A stretch of 64,000 nt of DNA. It comes from an uncultured Ruminococcus sp. (lineage in GTDB: Bacteria; Bacillota; Clostridia; Oscillospirales; Ruminococcaceae). The position numbers and the translations under genes were made by a program. The stretch covers positions 1-64,000 of the forward strand of contig CAJTWE010000012.1 of assembly GCA_910579955.1 (NCBI GenBank), written 5' to 3'. The notes under the pieces are model-generated. The model made no database searches. It was not told the origin of the DNA and was given only the letters and a program-made list of their open reading frames with translations. Below, one piece after another: positions 42,043-52,593 of this stretch. Every line of letters starts with the position of its first letter. Position 1 is the stretch's first letter.

Positions 42043-43083
42043 ATGAAAAGAAACGTAAAACCTGTTCGTGTAGGTAATTGTACTCTCGACGGTAATCATA
42101 TATATATACAGTCTATGCTAAATACACGATCTGACGATATAGAAGGAAGTGTACAGCAGGCTCTCTCTCTTGAAAAAGCCGGATGTGAAATCGTACGTGC
42201 TGCTATTCCTGATATGTCTGCTATCGCACTGATTTCTGCCATTAAGGAGAAGGTTTCCATTCCTCTTGTTGCAGATATACATTTTGACTATCGACTTGCT
42301 ATTGAAGCAGTTGCTGCCGGAATTGATAAAATCCGTATAAATCCCGGTAATATAGGCGGCATGGATAAGGTAAGACAGGTTGTAAAAGCTTGCAGCAGCA
42401 AAAATATTCCTATACGAATCGGCGTTAATTCCGGTTCACTGGAAAAAGAAATACTAGCAAAATACGGTTCGCCAACTCCGGAAGCATTAGTAGAGAGCGC
42501 AATGGGACATGTAAGACTTCTTGAAGCCTGCGATTTTAATGATATTGTAATTTCTATCAAATCTTCTGACGTACATACAATGATCGAAGCTTATAGACTT
42601 GCAGCAGAAAAATGTAATTATCCGCTTCATCTTGGAGTTACAGAAGCTGGTACAGCTCATATGGGCATGCTTAAATCAGCCATAGGAATAGGTAGTCTTT
42701 TACACGACGGAATAGGTGAAACAATACGTGTTTCTCTTACTGATAAACCTGAAATGGAAATCAATGCTGCAAGAGATATTCTCAAGTGTCTAGGACTCAG
42801 AGGCGGTCCACAGATAGTTTCATGTCCTACCTGCGGCAGAACAAGAATAGATCTTGTTAAAACCGCAAAGGAGGTCGAATCTGCTCTTGCATCTGTGAAT
42901 AAAAATATCAAAGTAGCTGTTATGGGCTGTATTGTAAACGGCCCTGGAGAAGCACGTGAAGCCGATATAGGAATTGCAGGCGGTGATGGTTGCGCTGTAA
43001 TTTTCAAAAAAGGCGAAACTCTGCGAAAAGTTTCAGAAGATAATATTGTAGCTGAACTAATGGCAGAAATAGAAAAACTGTAG
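42043..43083 (+). CDS. ispG: 4-hydroxy-3-methylbut-2-enyl diphosphate synthase (GcpE)
   Basis: 346-residue 4Fe-4S enzyme of the MEP pathway. VRVGNCTLDG, RINPGNIGG, and the cluster ligands SCPTCGRTRIDL and MGCIVNGPGEAREADIG. An ATG at 42031 touches the AAAAAAGG ribosome-binding site, so I choose the ATG 12 nt later, MKRNVKPV. Confidence 0.96.
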   Translation: MKRNVKPVRVGNCTLDGNHIYIQSMLNTRSDDIEGSVQQALSLEKAGCEIVRAAIPDMSAIALISAIKEKVSIPLVADIHFDYRLAIEAVAAGIDKIRINPGNIGGMDKVRQVVKACSSKNIPIRIGVNSGSLEKEILAKYGSPTPEALVESAMGHVRLLEACDFNDIVISIKSSDVHTMIEAYRLAAEKCNYPLHLGVTEAGTAHMGMLKSAIGIGSLLHDGIGETIRVSLTDKPEMEINAARDILKCLGLRGGPQIVSCPTCGRTRIDLVKTAKEVESALASVNKNIKVAVMGCIVNGPGEAREADIGIAGGDGCAVIFKKGETLRKVSEDNIVAELMAEIEKL

Positions 43084-43098
43084 GAAGGAGCGTGAATA

Positions 43099-46000
43099 GT
43101 GGAATACCGTCTTTTTGATTTTTTTGAAGAGTATAATCCACAGATACCTGAGTCGATGTACGACGGAATGATCCATAAACTGACCTATTCCGATAACCTC
43201 ACTCGTATCTCCTTTTATGTAAAGTTTGGAAAGCTTGTTTCTGCCGATGATATTTTTAATTTTGAACATCACCTTGAACATCTGCTGCATATAGAATCAG
43301 TAAGAGTTCTGCCTGAATATTCACCTGAAAGCTTTACACTTGATTATTTTAGTGATATTCTTGCATTTTTGAAAAGAGAAGTTTCTGTTATAAACGGCTT
43401 CCTTGATGGTGCAGAGGTTACACTTTCAGGAGATAAACTTCATATAACTCTTAAAAATGGCGGATATGATATTCTTATGCAGTATCGTATTCCAGAAAAG
43501 CTGAAAGATTATATTAAAAGAATGTTTGCAAAGCTCCTTACAGTAGAACTTGAAGGTACTAACGCCGTAAACGAAGAAGAATTTAAAGAGCTGATTCAGA
43601 AAACAGAAGAAAGTCTTCCAAAGCAATCCATGCTTAATATTCCTTTGCAAGCGTCAGCCGATCCCGGACAAAAAAAATCTGCTCCTACTGCACAAGCAAC
43701 CATTGTAAACGCTGAAATAGCTGATATTGTTCCAGACAGTGCAGTTCTTATTAAAGGTAGACAAATACGTGATATTCCTGTATCAATTGATGAAGCTATT
43801 GAAAATCAGGGCAGACGAACAGTTATAATGGGAGATGTATTTGCAAAACCCGAATTCAAAGAGGTTCGTGGAGAACGTACCATTGTTACTATTCAAATAA
43901 CAGATCACAATAATTCTATTCTTGTCAAAATCTTTGATACAAATGAAAATATCGAAAAAATGCCTTTGGGTGACATCAAAAAAGGCTGTACTCTTCTGAT
44001 ACAAGGAAAAGTTGATTACGATAATTTCGCTCGTGAGGACGTCATGAAGCCTGATTCTATCGTTATGGTAAAACGTATCGGACGTACAGACAAGGCTGAG
44101 AAAAAACGTGTAGAACTACACTGCCATACTTCCATGTCACAAATGGATGCAGTAACAGAATGCAGCGAATTGATCAAAAAATCGCATGGTTGGGGACATC
44201 CAGCAATTGCTATTACAGATCATGGTATCGCTCAAGCATTCCCTGATGCAATGAATACATGGAACGGATTAAAGGACGACAATTTCAAGGTAATATACGG
44301 ATGTGAAGCATACGTTGTAAATGACCTTATGAAAAAGCTTATCATTGATGAGCAAGATACAAGAAGCATAAATGATGAAATAATTGTATTTGACGTTGAA
44401 ACAACCGGTCTTAGTCCCGTGAACGATCGAGTTACCGAAATCGGTGCAGTAAAGCTTCGCAATATGCAGGTAGTGGACAGCTGGCAAACATTTGTAAATC
44501 CTGAACGTCACATCCCTGAAAATATAACAGAGCTTACTGGAATAACAGATGCTATGGTAGCAAGTGCACCGACTGAACGTCAGGCATTACAGGATTTTAT
44601 AAAATTCTGCGGCAATTCAAAACCGGTTCTTGCAGCACATAATGCACAGTTCGACACTTCATTTATAAGAAACATATGCAGTCGTCAAGAAATAGATTTT
44701 CCATTTGTAACAATAGATACTCTTGTACTGTGCCAGGTTATGCTTCCAAATATACAAAGGCATAAGCTGAATTATGTTGCCAAAGTACTGAAACTTGGAA
44801 AGTTTGATCATCATCGTGCGGATAGTGATGCTCTCATGCTTGCAAAAATTTATATCAATCTTGTTGGTCAGCTTATCCAAGAGAAAAAATTAGAAAAGCT
44901 TTGTGAACTTAATACTAAAACTGCTGATATAGATGTTAAAAAACTTAAATCATACCATCAGATAATCTTGGTTCGTAATCAGGCAGGACTGAAAAATCTG
45001 TATAAACTTATTTCATACGGTCATATAGATTGTTTCTATAAAAGACCACTTATACCAAAATCTGTTCTGCTGGAACATAGAGAAGGACTTATATTTGGAA
45101 GTGCATGTGAAGCCGGTGAACTTTTTCAGGCTATAGTTGCAGGCAAGTCTCATAATGAAATCGTAAAACTTGCAAAATTTTATGATTATCTGGAAATTCA
45201 GCCTGCCGCAAACAACAGCTTTATGATACGAAACGGCACTGCTGCAAACATGGAAGAGCTTCGTGATTATAATCGTGCTATTGTGAAATTGGGAGAAGAA
45301 CTGAATATTCCAGTATGTGCAACATGTGACGTTCACTTTATGGATCCCGGTGATGCGATTTACAGAGAGATACTGCAAGCAGGTCAGGGTTATGATGATG
45401 CGGACAAGCAGCCTCCGCTGTACCTGCGTACTACAGATGAAATGCTGGAAGAATTTGCATATCTCGGCGATGATAAGGCATATGAGATAGTTGTAGAAAA
45501 TACAAACAGAATAGCAGACATGATAGAACGTGTACGACCTATTCCAAAGGGAACATTTACCCCAAATATCGACGGTGCAGAAGATGACCTTATAAGAATA
45601 ACTCATGAAAAGGCTCATGAGATATATGGAGACCCGTTGCCAGAAATAGTAGAAAAACGTCTTGACAGAGAACTCTCATCTATTATAAAGCATGGTTTTG
45701 CCGTTCTTTATATCATTGCACAAAAGCTTGTATGGGACAGCGTAGATCACGGTTATCAGGTAGGTTCTCGTGGATCGGTAGGTTCTTCTTTTGTTGCATC
45801 TATGGCGGGTATTTCGGAAGTAAATCCTCTTGTACCACATTATGTTTGTCCAAAATGTAAGTACAGTGAATTTATTACTGATGGTTCTTATGGTAGCGGT
45901 TTTGATCTTCCTGCTAAAAAATGTCCTCTCTGTGGTGAAGATATGCTTCGTGACGGACATGATATTCCCTTTGAAACATTCCTTGGCTTTGACGGAGATA

Positions 46001-47436
46001 AAGCGCCTGATATTGACCTTAACTTCTCAGGCGAATATCAAAGTTTTGCTCACAGATATACAGAAGAACTGTTCGGCAGAGACAACGTATTTAAAGCGGG
46101 AACTATTGCCGCTGTTGCAGATAAGACTGCATACGGCTATGTAAAAAAATATCTTGAAGAACGTGGCAAGGTTTGTAGTCCTACCGAGATAAATCGTTTA
46201 TCTATCGGCTGCACTGGAATAAAGCGTACTACAGGACAACATCCAGGAGGAATGGTAGTTGTTCCAAATGATTATGATGTATACGACTTTACACCTGTTC
46301 AGCATCCTGCTGATTCAGCTGATTCTGATGTTATAACAACTCACTTTGATTTCCATTCACTTCATGACACCATCCTAAAGCTTGATGAGCTCGGTCATGT
46401 TGTACCTACAATGTATAAACATCTTGAGGATATGACGGGGCTGGATATTAGTAAAATTCCTACAACAGATCCAAGAGTAATAAGAATGTGTACTCATGCT
46501 GACGAACTAGGTGTTACAAGCGATGAGATATACTGCAAAACAGGAAGTCTCGGCATTCCAGAAATGGGAACAGGATTTACAATTCAAATGCTCCTTGATT
46601 CAAAGCCCAATAAATTTAGCGACTTTTTACAGGTATCAGGACTTTCTCATGGTACAGACGTTTGGCTTGGAAATGCAAAAGATCTTATTGATAGCGGAAT
46701 ATGTACGATTTCTGATGTTATCGGTACTCGTGATAGTATCATGACATATCTACTTTATAAAGGTGTAGAGCCGAAACAGGCATTTCAGATAATGGAAGAT
46801 ACTCGTAAGGGTAAAGCACCAAAAACCTTTACACCTGAACGTATTCAAATGCTGAAAGATCACGATGTTCCGGATTGGTACATTGATAGCTGCCTTAAAA
46901 TAAAATATATGTTTCCAAAGGCTCATGCTGCGGCTTATGTTACAGCAGCAATTAAGCTTGGCTGGTTCAAACTCTACAGACCCCTTGAATTTTATGCCGT
47001 ATATTTCAGTACACGTGGAGATGATTTTAACTATGAGATCATAATGCAGGGAAAGCAGGTTGTACGTGATACTATTGAAGAGCTTCGTGAAAAGGGTAAT
47101 GAGAGAAGCAAAAAGGAAACAGACTTACTTGATTTGCTTATGATAGTAAATGAAATGTATTCAAGAGGATATGAATTTTTACCGGTAGATATTTATAAAT
47201 CTCAAGCTAATAAATATATTGTTGAAGATGGTAAGGTAAGAATACCATTCGGAGCATTATCAGGTGTTGGCGGTGCAGCTGCCAATTCTCTTTATGCTGC
47301 TGCACAAAAACGTGATTTTATCTCTATTGAAGAATTTCAAGAAAAAAGCGGTGCTTCTAAAGCACTGATAGAAACCCTTGAAAAGTTGAATGCATTGGGT
47401 GATTTGCCAAAATCAAGTCAGATGAGCCTTTTTTAA
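43099..47436 (+). CDS. polC: DNA polymerase III PolC-type
   Basis: 1445-residue replicative polymerase of Gram-positive bacteria. After a N-terminal domain and OB fold come the PHP domain (ELHCHTSMSQMDAVT), the DEDDh proofreading exonuclease (IVFDVETTGLSP inserted in PHP), then the palm with DIDLNFSGEYQ, thumb and the zinc region (CPKCKYSEF, CPLCGEDM), and a C-terminal domain. Start is GTG at 43099 with GGAAGGAG upstream. Ends SQMSLF, a beta-clamp-binding peptide. Full length. Confidence 0.98.
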   Translation: MEYRLFDFFEEYNPQIPESMYDGMIHKLTYSDNLTRISFYVKFGKLVSADDIFNFEHHLEHLLHIESVRVLPEYSPESFTLDYFSDILAFLKREVSVINGFLDGAEVTLSGDKLHITLKNGGYDILMQYRIPEKLKDYIKRMFAKLLTVELEGTNAVNEEEFKELIQKTEESLPKQSMLNIPLQASADPGQKKSAPTAQATIVNAEIADIVPDSAVLIKGRQIRDIPVSIDEAIENQGRRTVIMGDVFAKPEFKEVRGERTIVTIQITDHNNSILVKIFDTNENIEKMPLGDIKKGCTLLIQGKVDYDNFAREDVMKPDSIVMVKRIGRTDKAEKKRVELHCHTSMSQMDAVTECSELIKKSHGWGHPAIAITDHGIAQAFPDAMNTWNGLKDDNFKVIYGCEAYVVNDLMKKLIIDEQDTRSINDEIIVFDVETTGLSPVNDRVTEIGAVKLRNMQVVDSWQTFVNPERHIPENITELTGITDAMVASAPTERQALQDFIKFCGNSKPVLAAHNAQFDTSFIRNICSRQEIDFPFVTIDTLVLCQVMLPNIQRHKLNYVAKVLKLGKFDHHRADSDALMLAKIYINLVGQLIQEKKLEKLCELNTKTADIDVKKLKSYHQIILVRNQAGLKNLYKLISYGHIDCFYKRPLIPKSVLLEHREGLIFGSACEAGELFQAIVAGKSHNEIVKLAKFYDYLEIQPAANNSFMIRNGTAANMEELRDYNRAIVKLGEELNIPVCATCDVHFMDPGDAIYREILQAGQGYDDADKQPPLYLRTTDEMLEEFAYLGDDKAYEIVVENTNRIADMIERVRPIPKGTFTPNIDGAEDDLIRITHEKAHEIYGDPLPEIVEKRLDRELSSIIKHGFAVLYIIAQKLVWDSVDHGYQVGSRGSVGSSFVASMAGISEVNPLVPHYVCPKCKYSEFITDGSYGSGFDLPAKKCPLCGEDMLRDGHDIPFETFLGFDGDKAPDIDLNFSGEYQSFAHRYTEELFGRDNVFKAGTIAAVADKTAYGYVKKYLEERGKVCSPTEINRLSIGCTGIKRTTGQHPGGMVVVPNDYDVYDFTPVQHPADSADSDVITTHFDFHSLHDTILKLDELGHVVPTMYKHLEDMTGLDISKIPTTDPRVIRMCTHADELGVTSDEIYCKTGSLGIPEMGTGFTIQMLLDSKPNKFSDFLQVSGLSHGTDVWLGNAKDLIDSGICTISDVIGTRDSIMTYLLYKGVEPKQAFQIMEDTRKGKAPKTFTPERIQMLKDHDVPDWYIDSCLKIKYMFPKAHAAAYVTAAIKLGWFKLYRPLEFYAVYFSTRGDDFNYEIIMQGKQVVRDTIEELREKGNERSKKETDLLDLLMIVNEMYSRGYEFLPVDIYKSQANKYIVEDGKVRIPFGALSGVGGAAANSLYAAAQKRDFISIEEFQEKSGASKALIETLEKLNALGDLPKSSQMSLF

Positions 47437-47446
47437 ATCGTCCGAC

Positions 47447-47484
47447 TTGACAATTGGTTAAATTTGTGATACCATAGTACCATG
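47447..47484 (+). promoter_or_regulatory. his operon promoter with overlapping palindrome
   Basis: Consensus TTGACA (47447-47452), 17-nt spacer, TACCAT (47470-47475). The palindrome CATAGTACCATG (47473-47484, 10 of 12 symmetric) covers the -10 end and start site, where a repressor would block initiation. The YerC/TrpR-like gene at 8147 is a candidate binder. Confidence 0.6.
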
Positions 47485-47515
47485 CTAATACAGTAAAGTA
47501 AACTTGGAGGAATGT

Positions 47516-48706
47516 ATGAGAAAATATGATTTAATAACACCTGAGGGTACGAAAGACTTTTTATTTGAAGAATGTCTGGTACGCCGTGAAGCAGAAAAAA
47601 AAATACACGATATATTTAAGAGCAAGGGATACTATGAGCTTACAACTCCTGCTCTGGAGTTTTATGATGTATTCCATACAGAATCTGGACATTACCAGCA
47701 GGAACGCCTTTATAAACTTACTGACAGCAAGGGCAGACTGCTTGTAATGCGTCCTGAAAGTACGATGCCAATTGCAAGAATAGTTGCTACAAGACTCCGA
47801 GATGCTGCTCTTCCGCTAAGACTTTTTTATAATCAGAGCGTATACAGATTTGAATCTGCATTAAAAGGCAGAAGTAATGAAATCGTTCAGGCTGGCATGG
47901 AGCTTATCGGTTCTGCCTCTCATATGGCTGATCTTGAAATGGTAAGCACTGCCATAGAGATTCTTGATAGCTGTACAGAGACAAGTTTTTCTCTCGAGAT
48001 TGGCGATGCAGGTATATTTAAAGAGCTTATGCGTGAGCTAAATGCTACCGAAGATGATCGTGAGAATATACGTTATCTCATTGAGACAAAGAATTATCCT
48101 GCTCTTAATGACATGCTTGATAGTATGGGAGATACTCCTGTAATAGCGTCACTAAAACGTCTTCCTGCAATGTTTGGCGGAGAAGAAGTATTTGACAAGG
48201 CTGCTGAACTTTACTCCAATGAAAGAATAAACATAATGCTTGACGATCTTCGCAAGATGTATGAAGAAGTCTCCAAGCTTATAGGCAATGGCAGACTTAC
48301 AGTTGATTTGGGCATGGTAAATAATGCTGACTATTATACCGGCGTTATTATAAAAGGATATCTTGAAGGATATGGCGAAGAAGTTCTTTCAGGCGGAAGA
48401 TATAATAAACTTCTTGCAGATTACGGCTACGATATTCCTGCTACAGGATTTGCTGTGAATATAGACGCTATTGCAAAAATTACATTTAACAAAAAGCCAA
48501 AAGAAGTATGTCCAGCTGACGTTCTCGTTTTTGCAGAAGAAGGCTTTGAAATGAAGGCAATCGAGCTTTCAAAGAAGCTTCGTACAGAAAAGAATTTAGT
48601 TACTGAAATCGCTCTTTCTGATACTATTGATTCAGCTCGTGAATATGCACGTGACAAAAAAATCGGTCGCATTATTGTTGTTGACAGTGAATATACGGAG
48701 GTGTAA
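47516..48706 (+). CDS. hisZ: ATP phosphoribosyltransferase regulatory subunit
   Basis: 396-residue HisRS-like protein without synthetase function that activates the short HisG. TPEGTKDFLFEE start, RPESTMPIARIVATR (motif 2 region) and GGRYNKLLADYG (motif 3 region). The upstream in-frame TTG at 47504 is part of TTGGAGG, so the ATG at 47516 is chosen. First gene of the his operon; next ATG is 2 nt after its stop. Confidence 0.95.
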   Translation: MRKYDLITPEGTKDFLFEECLVRREAEKKIHDIFKSKGYYELTTPALEFYDVFHTESGHYQQERLYKLTDSKGRLLVMRPESTMPIARIVATRLRDAALPLRLFYNQSVYRFESALKGRSNEIVQAGMELIGSASHMADLEMVSTAIEILDSCTETSFSLEIGDAGIFKELMRELNATEDDRENIRYLIETKNYPALNDMLDSMGDTPVIASLKRLPAMFGGEEVFDKAAELYSNERINIMLDDLRKMYEEVSKLIGNGRLTVDLGMVNNADYYTGVIIKGYLEGYGEEVLSGGRYNKLLADYGYDIPATGFAVNIDAIAKITFNKKPKEVCPADVLVFAEEGFEMKAIELSKKLRTEKNLVTEIALSDTIDSAREYARDKKIGRIIVVDSEYTEV

Positions 48707-48708
48707 GC

Positions 48709-49350
48709 ATGTCTAAGCCGCTTAGAATAGCTCTTACAAAGGGCAGACTTGAAAAGGATACAGTTGCACTGCTTGAAAAGCTTGGTTACGACTGTACAGC
48801 TGTAAGGGAAAAGGGTCGCAGACTCATATTGCCGATTCCGGATGGCAATATGGAAGTAGTTCTTGCTAAAGCTGCTGATGTTATCACTTACGTTGAACAT
48901 GGTGTATGCGATATAGGTGTTGTAGGCAAGGATACTATCATTGAAATGGAAGGACAGTTCTTTGAGCTTTGCGATTTAGGATTTGGCAGATGTAAATTTG
49001 CGCTTGCTACTAAAAAAGGTACTGATTTTTACAGTGGCTTCGGTGTAAAGACAATTGCTACAAAATATCCAAATGTTTCCAGAAAATTCTTTGAGGGAAA
49101 GAACATGGATGTAGATATCGTAAAAATAGAAGGTTCTGTCGAACTCGCTCCACTTCTTGAACTTGCAGATGGTATTGTTGATATTGTAGAAACAGGTGTT
49201 ACTCTTCGTGAAAACGGCTTGGAAGTAGTTGAGGATGTTGTTCCAATCTCTGCAAGACTTATTGTTAATACAGTAAGTTTGAAGCTTCGTCAAAAAGAGA
49301 TAGAATCACTTGTTGCTAAAATTGAGGAGGCTCTAAAAAACAATGATTAA
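48709..49350 (+). CDS. hisG: ATP phosphoribosyltransferase, short form
   Basis: 213-residue catalytic subunit of the first histidine step; lacks the C-terminal regulatory domain and so needs HisZ. RIALTKGRLEKD start, VEHGVCDIGVVGKD, and ADGIVDIVETGVTLRENGL. Overlaps hisD by 8 nt. Confidence 0.97.
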   Translation: MSKPLRIALTKGRLEKDTVALLEKLGYDCTAVREKGRRLILPIPDGNMEVVLAKAADVITYVEHGVCDIGVVGKDTIIEMEGQFFELCDLGFGRCKFALATKKGTDFYSGFGVKTIATKYPNVSRKFFEGKNMDVDIVKIEGSVELAPLLELADGIVDIVETGVTLRENGLEVVEDVVPISARLIVNTVSLKLRQKEIESLVAKIEEALKNND

Positions 49351-50644
49351 GATGAAAAGAATAAACGCTGCAAACATAGAAGAAAAACAGGCATTCTTTA
49401 ATATGCTTGATAAGCGCAGCGGTGAAACAAACGCAAAGGTAACAGCTGCGGTAACTGAAATCATCGAAAATGTTAAAGCAGGCGGCGACAAGGCTGTAAA
49501 AGACTATACACTTAAATTCGATGGAAATTTGCCAGAATATTATGAAGTACCACGAGATGTTATCAATGACGCTCTTACAGAAGCAGATGAAGATTTTATA
49601 AATGCTCTTCTTAATGCTATGGAAAATGTTCGTGACTTTCATCAGAGACAGGTAACCGAGGGATTTATAAACGCTCTGCCAAATGGTGTTATTTTAGGTC
49701 AGCGTGTAAGAGGTCTTGAGCGTGTGGGTCTATATGTACCGGGAGGCACAGCTGCATACCCATCCAGCGTTATTATGAATGCAGTGCCTGCCAAAATAGC
49801 TGGTGTTAAGGAAATCATCATGGTTACACCACCACGTAAAGACGGAACTCCAAATCCGGATATTCTTGTAGCAGCAGCTATATGCGGTGTAGATCGTATA
49901 TTCTTATCAGGCGGTGCACAAGCAATTGCTGCGCTTGCATACGGCACTGAAGAAATACCTAAGGTTGATAAAATAGTAGGCCCTGGAAATATCTATGTTG
50001 CTACTGCTAAAAAGCTGCTTTACGGCATTGTAGATATTGATATGATAGCTGGCCCGAGTGAGATACTTGTAATGGCAGACGAAACTGCTGATCCAAAATT
50101 TGTAGCAGCCGATCTTATGTCACAAGCAGAACACGATGTTCTTGCCTCCTCTATTCTGGTCACTACAAGCAAAGAACTTGCAGATAAAACAGAAGCAGAA
50201 ATAAATCGTCAGGCAACATATCTTTCCAGACAGGAGATAATTGAAAAGTCACTTAATACATATGGCGCTATTCTACTTTGTGATACACGTGAACAAGCAG
50301 CAGAAATTGCAAACCAGATAGCTCCAGAACATCTTGAAGTTCTTATGGAGAATCCTATGGAACTTCTTGGTTCACTTGATAATGCAGGCTCTGTATTCCT
50401 TGGCGCATATGCTTCTGAACCTCTTGGAGACTACTATGCAGGCCCTAACCACGTTCTTCCAACAAGTGGTACTGCAAGATTTTTCTCTCCGCTTGGTGTA
50501 AACAGCTTTGTTAAGCGTTCAAGTTATACTTATTATACAAAGGATGCTCTTCGTAATGCTAAAGACGACATCGTTCTTATTGCTAATCGTGAAGGACTTA
50601 CAGCGCATGCAAATGCTATTAAAGTTCGTTTTGAGGAAATGTAA
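49343..50644 (+). CDS. hisD: Histidinol dehydrogenase
   Basis: 433 residues. VPGGTAAYPSSVIMNAVPA, GAQAIAALAYGTE, KIVGPGNIYVATAKK and the zinc ligands in SQAEHDVLA are diagnostic. Catalyses the last two steps. Ribosome-binding site GAGGAGG lies in the end of hisG. Confidence 0.97.
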   Translation: MIKMKRINAANIEEKQAFFNMLDKRSGETNAKVTAAVTEIIENVKAGGDKAVKDYTLKFDGNLPEYYEVPRDVINDALTEADEDFINALLNAMENVRDFHQRQVTEGFINALPNGVILGQRVRGLERVGLYVPGGTAAYPSSVIMNAVPAKIAGVKEIIMVTPPRKDGTPNPDILVAAAICGVDRIFLSGGAQAIAALAYGTEEIPKVDKIVGPGNIYVATAKKLLYGIVDIDMIAGPSEILVMADETADPKFVAADLMSQAEHDVLASSILVTTSKELADKTEAEINRQATYLSRQEIIEKSLNTYGAILLCDTREQAAEIANQIAPEHLEVLMENPMELLGSLDNAGSVFLGAYASEPLGDYYAGPNHVLPTSGTARFFSPLGVNSFVKRSSYTYYTKDALRNAKDDIVLIANREGLTAHANAIKVRFEEM

Positions 50645-50661
50645 TGTAAGGATGTGTTCAA

Positions 50662-51246
50662 ATGATGAGAGAATCACAAATCAAACGAACAACAAGAGAA
50701 ACTGATATAGACGTTACAGTCAAACTTGACGGTCAAGGAAAAGCAATCATTGATACTGGTATAGGATTTTTTGACCATATGCTCACTGCTCTTTCTGTGC
50801 ACAGTGGAATCAGCATGGAGATCCATGTAAAAGGGGATCTTCATGTAGATGGTCACCATACGGTGGAAGATACGGGAATTGTTCTCGGCAAAGCATTGGG
50901 TGAAGCTCTTGGAGATAAGTCAGGAATCACACGTTATGGCAGTGCATTTATTCCAATGGACGAAGCATTGTCCTTTTGCAGTCTTGATATAAGCAATCGT
51001 CCTTTTTTGGTGTTCCAAGGCGATTTTACAAATGCCATGATAGGCGGCTATGATGCGTGTCTTACAGAAGAATTTTTCCGTGCGTTTGCATTTAACGCAG
51101 GTATCACTCTTCATATAAATATGATGTACGGCAATAATGACCATCATAAATGTGAAGCTGCATTTAAGGCTGTTGCACATGCACTTAAAATAGCTGTAAC
51201 ACCTTTATCTGATGGAAAAACTCTTTCCACGAAAGGAGTATTATAA
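50662..51246 (+). CDS. hisB: Imidazoleglycerol-phosphate dehydratase
   Basis: 194-residue manganese dehydratase, single-domain type without the histidinol-phosphatase domain. GFFDHMLTALSVHSG, DGHHTVEDTGIVLG and NDHHKCEAAFKA contain the metal-binding histidines. The phosphatase step must be supplied elsewhere. Confidence 0.97.
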   Translation: MMRESQIKRTTRETDIDVTVKLDGQGKAIIDTGIGFFDHMLTALSVHSGISMEIHVKGDLHVDGHHTVEDTGIVLGKALGEALGDKSGITRYGSAFIPMDEALSFCSLDISNRPFLVFQGDFTNAMIGGYDACLTEEFFRAFAFNAGITLHINMMYGNNDHHKCEAAFKAVAHALKIAVTPLSDGKTLSTKGVL

Positions 51247-51248
51247 TT

Positions 51249-51854
51249 ATGATAGCTATTGTTGACTATGGCGCTGGAAATATTTTCAGTGTAAAAAATG
51301 CACTGGACTATCTGAATATAGATAGCGTTTTAACAGCAAATGAAAAGGAAATAGAGAATGCTGATGCTATTATATTACCGGGCGTTGGAGCATTTCCTGC
51401 TGCAATAAATAAGCTTCACGAAAGCGGTCTTACTGATGTTATACGCAAAGAAGCTAAAAGAAAACCTTTTCTAGGTATTTGCCTTGGTATGCAAATGCTG
51501 TTTGAAAAGAGCTATGAATTCTGTGAATCTGACGGATTAGGTCTTATTTCCGGAAGTATAGAAAAAATGGAAAAGCCCGGTTTTATAATACCTCATATGG
51601 GCTGGAATAAGCTTGAATACGGTACGGATTGTCCTATACTTCATGGCATAGGAGATGATGCATATGTATATTTTGTTCATTCCTATGAAGCTGTTACAGA
51701 TGAAAAATACATTGCAGCATGGGTAGAGTACAGTGGACATGTACCTGCTATGGTATATGACGGCGGCACGGTCTATGGAGCACAGTTTCATCCTGAAAAA
51801 AGCGGTGATACAGGACTTGCAATTCTCAGAAACTTCGGAGGACTTATCAAATGA
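51249..51854 (+). CDS. hisH: Imidazole glycerol phosphate synthase subunit HisH
   Basis: 201-residue class I glutamine amidotransferase. Catalytic Cys in FLGICLGMQMLFE, and His/Glu in AQFHPEKSG. Supplies ammonia to HisF. Overlaps hisA by 4 nt. Confidence 0.97.
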   Translation: MIAIVDYGAGNIFSVKNALDYLNIDSVLTANEKEIENADAIILPGVGAFPAAINKLHESGLTDVIRKEAKRKPFLGICLGMQMLFEKSYEFCESDGLGLISGSIEKMEKPGFIIPHMGWNKLEYGTDCPILHGIGDDAYVYFVHSYEAVTDEKYIAAWVEYSGHVPAMVYDGGTVYGAQFHPEKSGDTGLAILRNFGGLIK

Positions 51855-52579
51855 TTATTTTACCAGCTATTGATATAAAAGATGGAAACTGCGTGCGCCT
51901 TTTCAAAGGAGATTTTTCTACCGTAGAAACAGTAGCATCTGATTATATGGAAACTGCTAAAGGCTTTGAAGCCTCTGGTGCATCATGGATACATATGGTT
52001 GACCTTGATGGTGCTAAGGAGGGAAGACCGGTAAATACAAAAATATACACTGATGTTGCCGAAAATACAAATCTTAAAGTTGAACTCGGCGGTGGTATAA
52101 GAAGTCTTGAAACTATTGACGAATATCTTAAAATGGGAATTACAAGAGTAATACTTGGCTCAGTTGCATTGAAAAATCCTAAACTTGTAAGTCAAGCAAT
52201 AGAAAAATTCGGCAGCGAAAAAATCGTAGTCGGTATAGATGCCATGAATGAAATGGTCGCTGCAGAAGGCTGGCTTGAAGCGTCTGATGTGCATTACATT
52301 GATCTTGCATTGAAAATGATAGAGTCAGGAGTAAAATATTTTATTTTTACTGATATTTCCAAAGACGGTACACTCTCTGGTGTAAATACCAAACAGCTTA
52401 AAGCTCTTGCAGATGCTACTAAAGGACAGGCTAATATTGTTGCCAGTGGCGGTGTACATACTATGGAAGATATTATTGCCTGCAAGGAAATGGGACTTTA
52501 TGGAACTATATGCGGAAAATCAATTTATAAGGGGACTCTTGATCTTGCAAAGGCTGTTTCCTACGCTGAGAAAAACTGA
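51851..52579 (+). CDS. hisA: ProFAR isomerase HisA
   Basis: 242-residue (beta-alpha)8 barrel isomerase. LPAIDIKDGNCVRLFKGDF, VELGGGIRS and VASGGVHTMEDI. Overlaps hisH (ATGA type) and precedes hisF. Confidence 0.97.
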   Translation: MIILPAIDIKDGNCVRLFKGDFSTVETVASDYMETAKGFEASGASWIHMVDLDGAKEGRPVNTKIYTDVAENTNLKVELGGGIRSLETIDEYLKMGITRVILGSVALKNPKLVSQAIEKFGSEKIVVGIDAMNEMVAAEGWLEASDVHYIDLALKMIESGVKYFIFTDISKDGTLSGVNTKQLKALADATKGQANIVASGGVHTMEDIIACKEMGLYGTICGKSIYKGTLDLAKAVSYAEKN

Positions 52580-52593
52580 GAAAGGAGATTCTT

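Noticed and set aside
45013..45618. 201-codon minus-strand frame inside polC
   Set aside because: Shadow of the polC coding frame without start signal.
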